This document shows positions 4,943-6,729 of a DNA stretch of 6,729 bases, piece by piece. The notes under the pieces are model-generated. The model saw nothing but the letters and a program-made list of their open reading frames with translations, ran no database searches and was not told the DNA's origin. Both the position numbers and the translations under genes were made by a program. Each line of letters opens with the position of its first letter. Within the stretch, counting starts at the first letter, position 1. The DNA is taken from assembly GCA_025927665.1 (NCBI GenBank), contig JAICKZ010000180.1:1-6729 (forward strand), written 5' to 3'. This DNA is from Steroidobacteraceae bacterium. Lineage in GTDB: Bacteria; Pseudomonadota; Gammaproteobacteria; Steroidobacterales; Steroidobacteraceae.

Positions 4943-5430
4943 CGAGTATTCTCCTCACATATAAGAACAAACGTACTTTAGGAACACAACAATTGCTGGA
5001 AACGAACACGCCATATTCGATGGCAAAGTGATTCAACGAAACTCTGATGGCTCAGACTTCGTTGCATGAACGTATTTATAAAAACAATAAAATGAATACT
5101 GGCGCTCTATTCATAAGGCGACTTCAATACTAACTATCCATGTTTTGCCGCGAAGAGCACTAACGATATCCCCTCCACATACGACTTAGCGATGTTTATG
5201 TACATGCACTCGCATGCTGCTTGCCCTTATGGACATCAACTCGACAGTGTGCTGGATAATGAGCAGTAAATTGTTTTGACTAATGTCTATGAAGAGCGGC
5301 GTTAGTCACACAATAGTGTTGCGTTGGAATCGGTAAGAGCATGCTTACTGTGAAACACTGGCGATTCCGGTGGAATGGGGGAAAACCGAAGAGGATATTG
5401 AATCACTCCAATATGCTTAAGGAGATCGAT
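4943..5430. other. Divergent intergenic region, cytochrome / NTF2-like genes
   Basis: Nearly 490 bases separate the two divergent genes. No coding frame with a ribosome site is seen apart from the two gene starts. It contains the hairpin at 5034-5064, an AT-rich tract at 5073-5096 with a TATAAA -10-like sequence on the minus strand (5075-5080), a short interrupted dyad TAAG-A-GCATGCTTA (5334-5347), and a TTGACT (5273-5278) without a good -10. Promoters for both genes must lie here but cannot be fixed with confidence. Confidence 0.4.
5034..5064 (-). promoter_or_regulatory. Hairpin in probable leader of the cytochrome gene
   Basis: CAACGAA (5034-5040) pairs with TTCGTTG (5058-5064). Inside, TCTGA (5043-5047) pairs with TCAGA (5052-5056), leaving the loop TGGC and a small internal loop. 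It lies about 92 bases before the cytochrome ATG. If the minus-strand TATAAA at 5075-5080 is the -10, transcription would begin near 5068, so the hairpin would cap the 5' end of the mRNA. No T-run follows, so it is not a standard terminator. It may alternatively be a protein-binding dyad. Confidence 0.35.
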
Positions 5431-5826
5431 ATGCAAACCTCAAACAGTGAACTTATTGCCCTCGAAAAGAAGTTTTGGCAGTCAATGGTTGATGAAGATA
5501 CAGAAACAGCGTTGTCGATGTTGGCCGAACCCTCGTTCATGGTCAGCTCACATGGCACAATGAAGTTTGATCATGATGATTTTCGGCAGATGGCCGAGCA
5601 TGGCGACATGGTGATTAAGTCATTTAAGCTGAGTGATATGAATGTCATGTTCCCTAGCGAAGATACTGCAGTCGTTACTTATAAAGCGAAACAGGTCGTG
5701 TCGGCACGGGATAAATCCGAACAGACTAACCAAGAGATGGCTGACTCGTCCGTTTGGACTCGCATAGATGGAAAATGGCGTTGCGTAATACACACCGAAA
5801 CTCCATTTCAGGGTGATTCACATTAG
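5431..5826 (+). CDS. NTF2-like / DUF4440-type nuclear transport factor 2 family protein
   Basis: This 131-residue cytosolic protein matches the SnoaL/DUF4440 branch of the NTF2-like superfamily, cone-shaped alpha+beta proteins acting as small enzymes or ligand-binding subunits. Recognisable parts in order: helix ELIALEKKFWQSMVDEDTE (7-25), LAEPSFMVSSHGTMKFDH (31-48), helix DDFRQMAEHG (49-58), strands KSFKLSDMNVMFPSEDTAVVTY (63-84) and the hallmark C-terminal SSVWTRIDGKWRCVIHTETP (106-125). The substrate is unknown. The start is set by AAGGAG (5419-5424) six bases before ATG. The frame extends upstream to an ATG at 5341, but that extension (MLTVKHWRFRWNGGKPKR...) is basic and unlike the family. 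The gene is monocistronic and followed by a strong stem-loop. Confidence 0.85.
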   Translation: MQTSNSELIALEKKFWQSMVDEDTETALSMLAEPSFMVSSHGTMKFDHDDFRQMAEHGDMVIKSFKLSDMNVMFPSEDTAVVTYKAKQVVSARDKSEQTNQEMADSSVWTRIDGKWRCVIHTETPFQGDSH

Positions 5827-5855
5827 AGTGATGATCATCAAATGAATATGTTCGC

Positions 5856-5912
5856 GATCCAATCAAAGCGTGCATACAAATGCATGCGCTTTGATTGGAT
5901 CAATATTTAAAT
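5856..5912 (+). terminator. Long stem-loop between convergent genes, probable terminator
   Basis: GATCCAATCAAAGCG (5856-5870) pairs perfectly with CGCTTTGATTGGATC (5887-5901). A further five-pair stem, TGCAT/ATGCA, closes an ACAA loop, with two bulged bases (5885-5886). On the plus strand AATATTTAAATT follows, a modest T-rich tail, so it best serves the NTF2-like gene ending at 5826. The perfect symmetry lets it block transcription from the porin side too, although no T-run follows on the minus strand. Confidence 0.7.
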
Positions 5913-5922
5913 TATGTTCCGC

Positions 5923-6066
5923 TTACTGCGGCATATAAATTTTGTCGAAGATACCACCATCTGCAAAGTGAGTCGCCTGCGCCTTGTTCCAACCACCGAA
6001 ATCAGTGATGGTAACCAGTGTGTTGATTCTTGAAAATACGTTGCTGTACTTGGCTAACACTTGATT
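5923..6066 (-). pseudogene. sbp: C-terminal remnant of a periplasmic sulfate-binding protein (Sbp/CysP type)
   Basis: Forty-seven codons from 6066 to a TAA at 5923 read NQVLAKYSNVF (1-11), then TITDFGGWNKAQATHFADGG (19-38) and IFDKIYMPQ. This matches the C-terminus of sulfate/thiosulfate ABC-transporter binding proteins, where N-x-x-V-L-x-K-Y and F-G-G-W-x-K-A-Q-x-x-H-F-A-D-G-G-x-F-D-x-I-Y are characteristic. Family members are about 330-350 residues, so nearly 300 residues and the signal peptide are missing. The homology begins within the porin stop codon (6065-6067), in a different frame. Upstream in that frame the sequence (MRKMCCCDLQLLS) is porin DNA read out of phase and shows no family similarity. 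The remnant has no stops or frameshifts, implying a recent deletion. It is not expected to be expressed as a functional protein. Confidence 0.75.
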
Positions 6067-6729
6067 AGAAAGTAACTGCAAATCGCAACAACACATCTTT
6101 CTCATCTTTGCGATCAATAACATTGGTTAATATGCCTGCGCCACCCGTGAATTTGGTTTGATCATATTCCAACGTCCAACGCACGTTTTGATTCAGATAC
6201 CAGTTCAATGCAGCGCTATAACCTTTGGCGGCGCTGGGTGATTTAGTGGGATCTGCAAACGAATTGGTGCCATCAGCAAACGCCGCATCATCGACATTCA
6301 ATTGCTGGTAACGCACCGCGATTTCCCATGCGCCACTACCGGGTTTGCCGATGGAAAAATGACTCAATGGCGTGACATTGTTGTACTGAGCTTCTTCACC
6401 TGTCAGGAACAAAGAAGCGGCCACTTGCCAAGCAGTGTTCTTTAAAGTTGCGGAGTTGTTGACCGTTGCAGTTAGATGACGTGTCACGGCTTGTTTACTT
6501 GATACATATTCACCCAATAGTCCAAATGGCCCATAATAGTAATAGGCCTGTGGAGACAGTCGTGTATGAATGCCATCAGCAAAGGTGGCTTCATTCACGG
6601 CCGTGGTATTGGCTGTATCGCCGCGATAGTTGAAGAAAGATTGTTGTGCGGAAGTGCGATAACTTGGCAACCAGGAGTTGGTGTTGGCAATAACCACTGC
6701 GGTTGTCGCTGCATTGACTGTACCTACCG
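6065..6729 (-). CDS. Phosphate-selective porin O/P (OprP) family, C-terminal part (partial at right edge)
   Basis: The frame is open from the right edge to the TAA at 6065; the 5' part lies outside the window, so the GTG at 6697 is internal. The visible roughly 221 residues are the C-terminal half of an outer-membrane beta-barrel: LPSYRTSAQQSFFNYRGDT, DGIHTRLSPQAYYYYGPFGL (continuing LGEYV), then WQVAASLFLTGEEAQYN, GAWEIAVRYQQLNVDDAAF, YSAALNWYLNQNVRWTLEYD and a final strand ending LRFAVTF. The terminal Phe after an alternating strand is the BAM recognition signal. SPQ-x-YYYYGPFGLLGEY and LTGEEA are typical of the OprP/OprO family, which forms trimeric anion channels. A sulfate-binding-protein remnant directly downstream suggests that this porin once sat beside a sulfate uptake gene. 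The gene is 3'-intact. Confidence 0.88.
   Translation of the reverse strand, partial: VGTVNAATTAVVIANTNSWLPSYRTSAQQSFFNYRGDTANTTAVNEATFADGIHTRLSPQAYYYYGPFGLLGEYVSSKQAVTRHLTATVNNSATLKNTAWQVAASLFLTGEEAQYNNVTPLSHFSIGKPGSGAWEIAVRYQQLNVDDAAFADGTNSFADPTKSPSAAKGYSAALNWYLNQNVRWTLEYDQTKFTGGAGILTNVIDRKDEKDVLLRFAVTF

Noticed and set aside
5341..5430. N-terminal extension of the NTF2-like gene from an ATG at 5341
   Set aside because: The extension is basic, unlike the family, and has no ribosome site; AAGGAG sits exactly six bases before the ATG at 5431, where family similarity begins.
6067..6123. Start codon of a separate gene at 6123 covering the sulfate-binding remnant
   Set aside because: The residues from 6123 to 6067 are porin DNA read out of frame, without a ribosome site or similarity to the binding-protein family. 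The segment is better described as a deletion remnant.
1..6729. CRISPR array, tRNA, rRNA or transposase
   Set aside because: No regularly spaced repeats, no cloverleaf-type tRNA sequence, no rRNA segments and no transposase or integrase frame were seen.

Overview
The window reads as accessory or intergenic-rich chromosome of a Gram-negative, probably a beta- or gammaproteobacterium. The evidence is an OprP-type outer-membrane porin, Sec signal peptides on a periplasmic c-type cytochrome and on a small secreted protein, AGGAG-type ribosome sites, and a REP-like repeat with a TGAGC(T/C)TGTCGA core, a type known from proteobacterial genomes. Composition is moderately AT-leaning. No taxon can be named from the sequence alone.

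Layout. (1) 1-108: the 5' end of a small secreted protein gene, minus strand, running off the left edge. (2) 109-514: a non-coding stretch with several inverted repeats, then a plus-strand orphan gene of 84 residues (515-769). (3) 770-1172: a convergent intergenic region holding a weak terminator-like hairpin, a REP-like palindromic pair (901-990) and a long foldback (1066-1185). (4) 1173-3461: five small minus-strand genes in series: a two-helix membrane protein, two small soluble proteins of unknown role, a small membrane protein and a Tautomerase_2-family enzyme. The gaps are 60-120 bases, with no convincing internal promoter or terminator. Several gaps carry AAC/GTT-bounded repeats that partly resemble integron attC sites. 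(5) 3683-4942: a single-haem exported cytochrome c-like gene, minus strand, with its own strong terminator at 3606-3637. (6) 5431-5826: a divergent plus-strand NTF2-like (DUF4440/SnoaL-type) protein, closed by a long stem-loop at 5856-5901. (7) 5923-6729: the 3' part of an OprP-family porin gene (minus strand, continuing off the right edge). Immediately behind its stop codon lies a 47-codon remnant of the C-terminus of a periplasmic sulfate-binding protein.

The genes do not form one obvious pathway. Two points deserve most attention. The first is the run of small same-strand genes separated by attC-like boundaries, which could be a decayed or unusual cassette array; no integrase is present in the window. 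The second is the porin/sulfate-binding-protein junction, which looks like the scar of a deletion that removed most of an anion-uptake gene. No complete new defence or mobile system can be demonstrated from this sequence.
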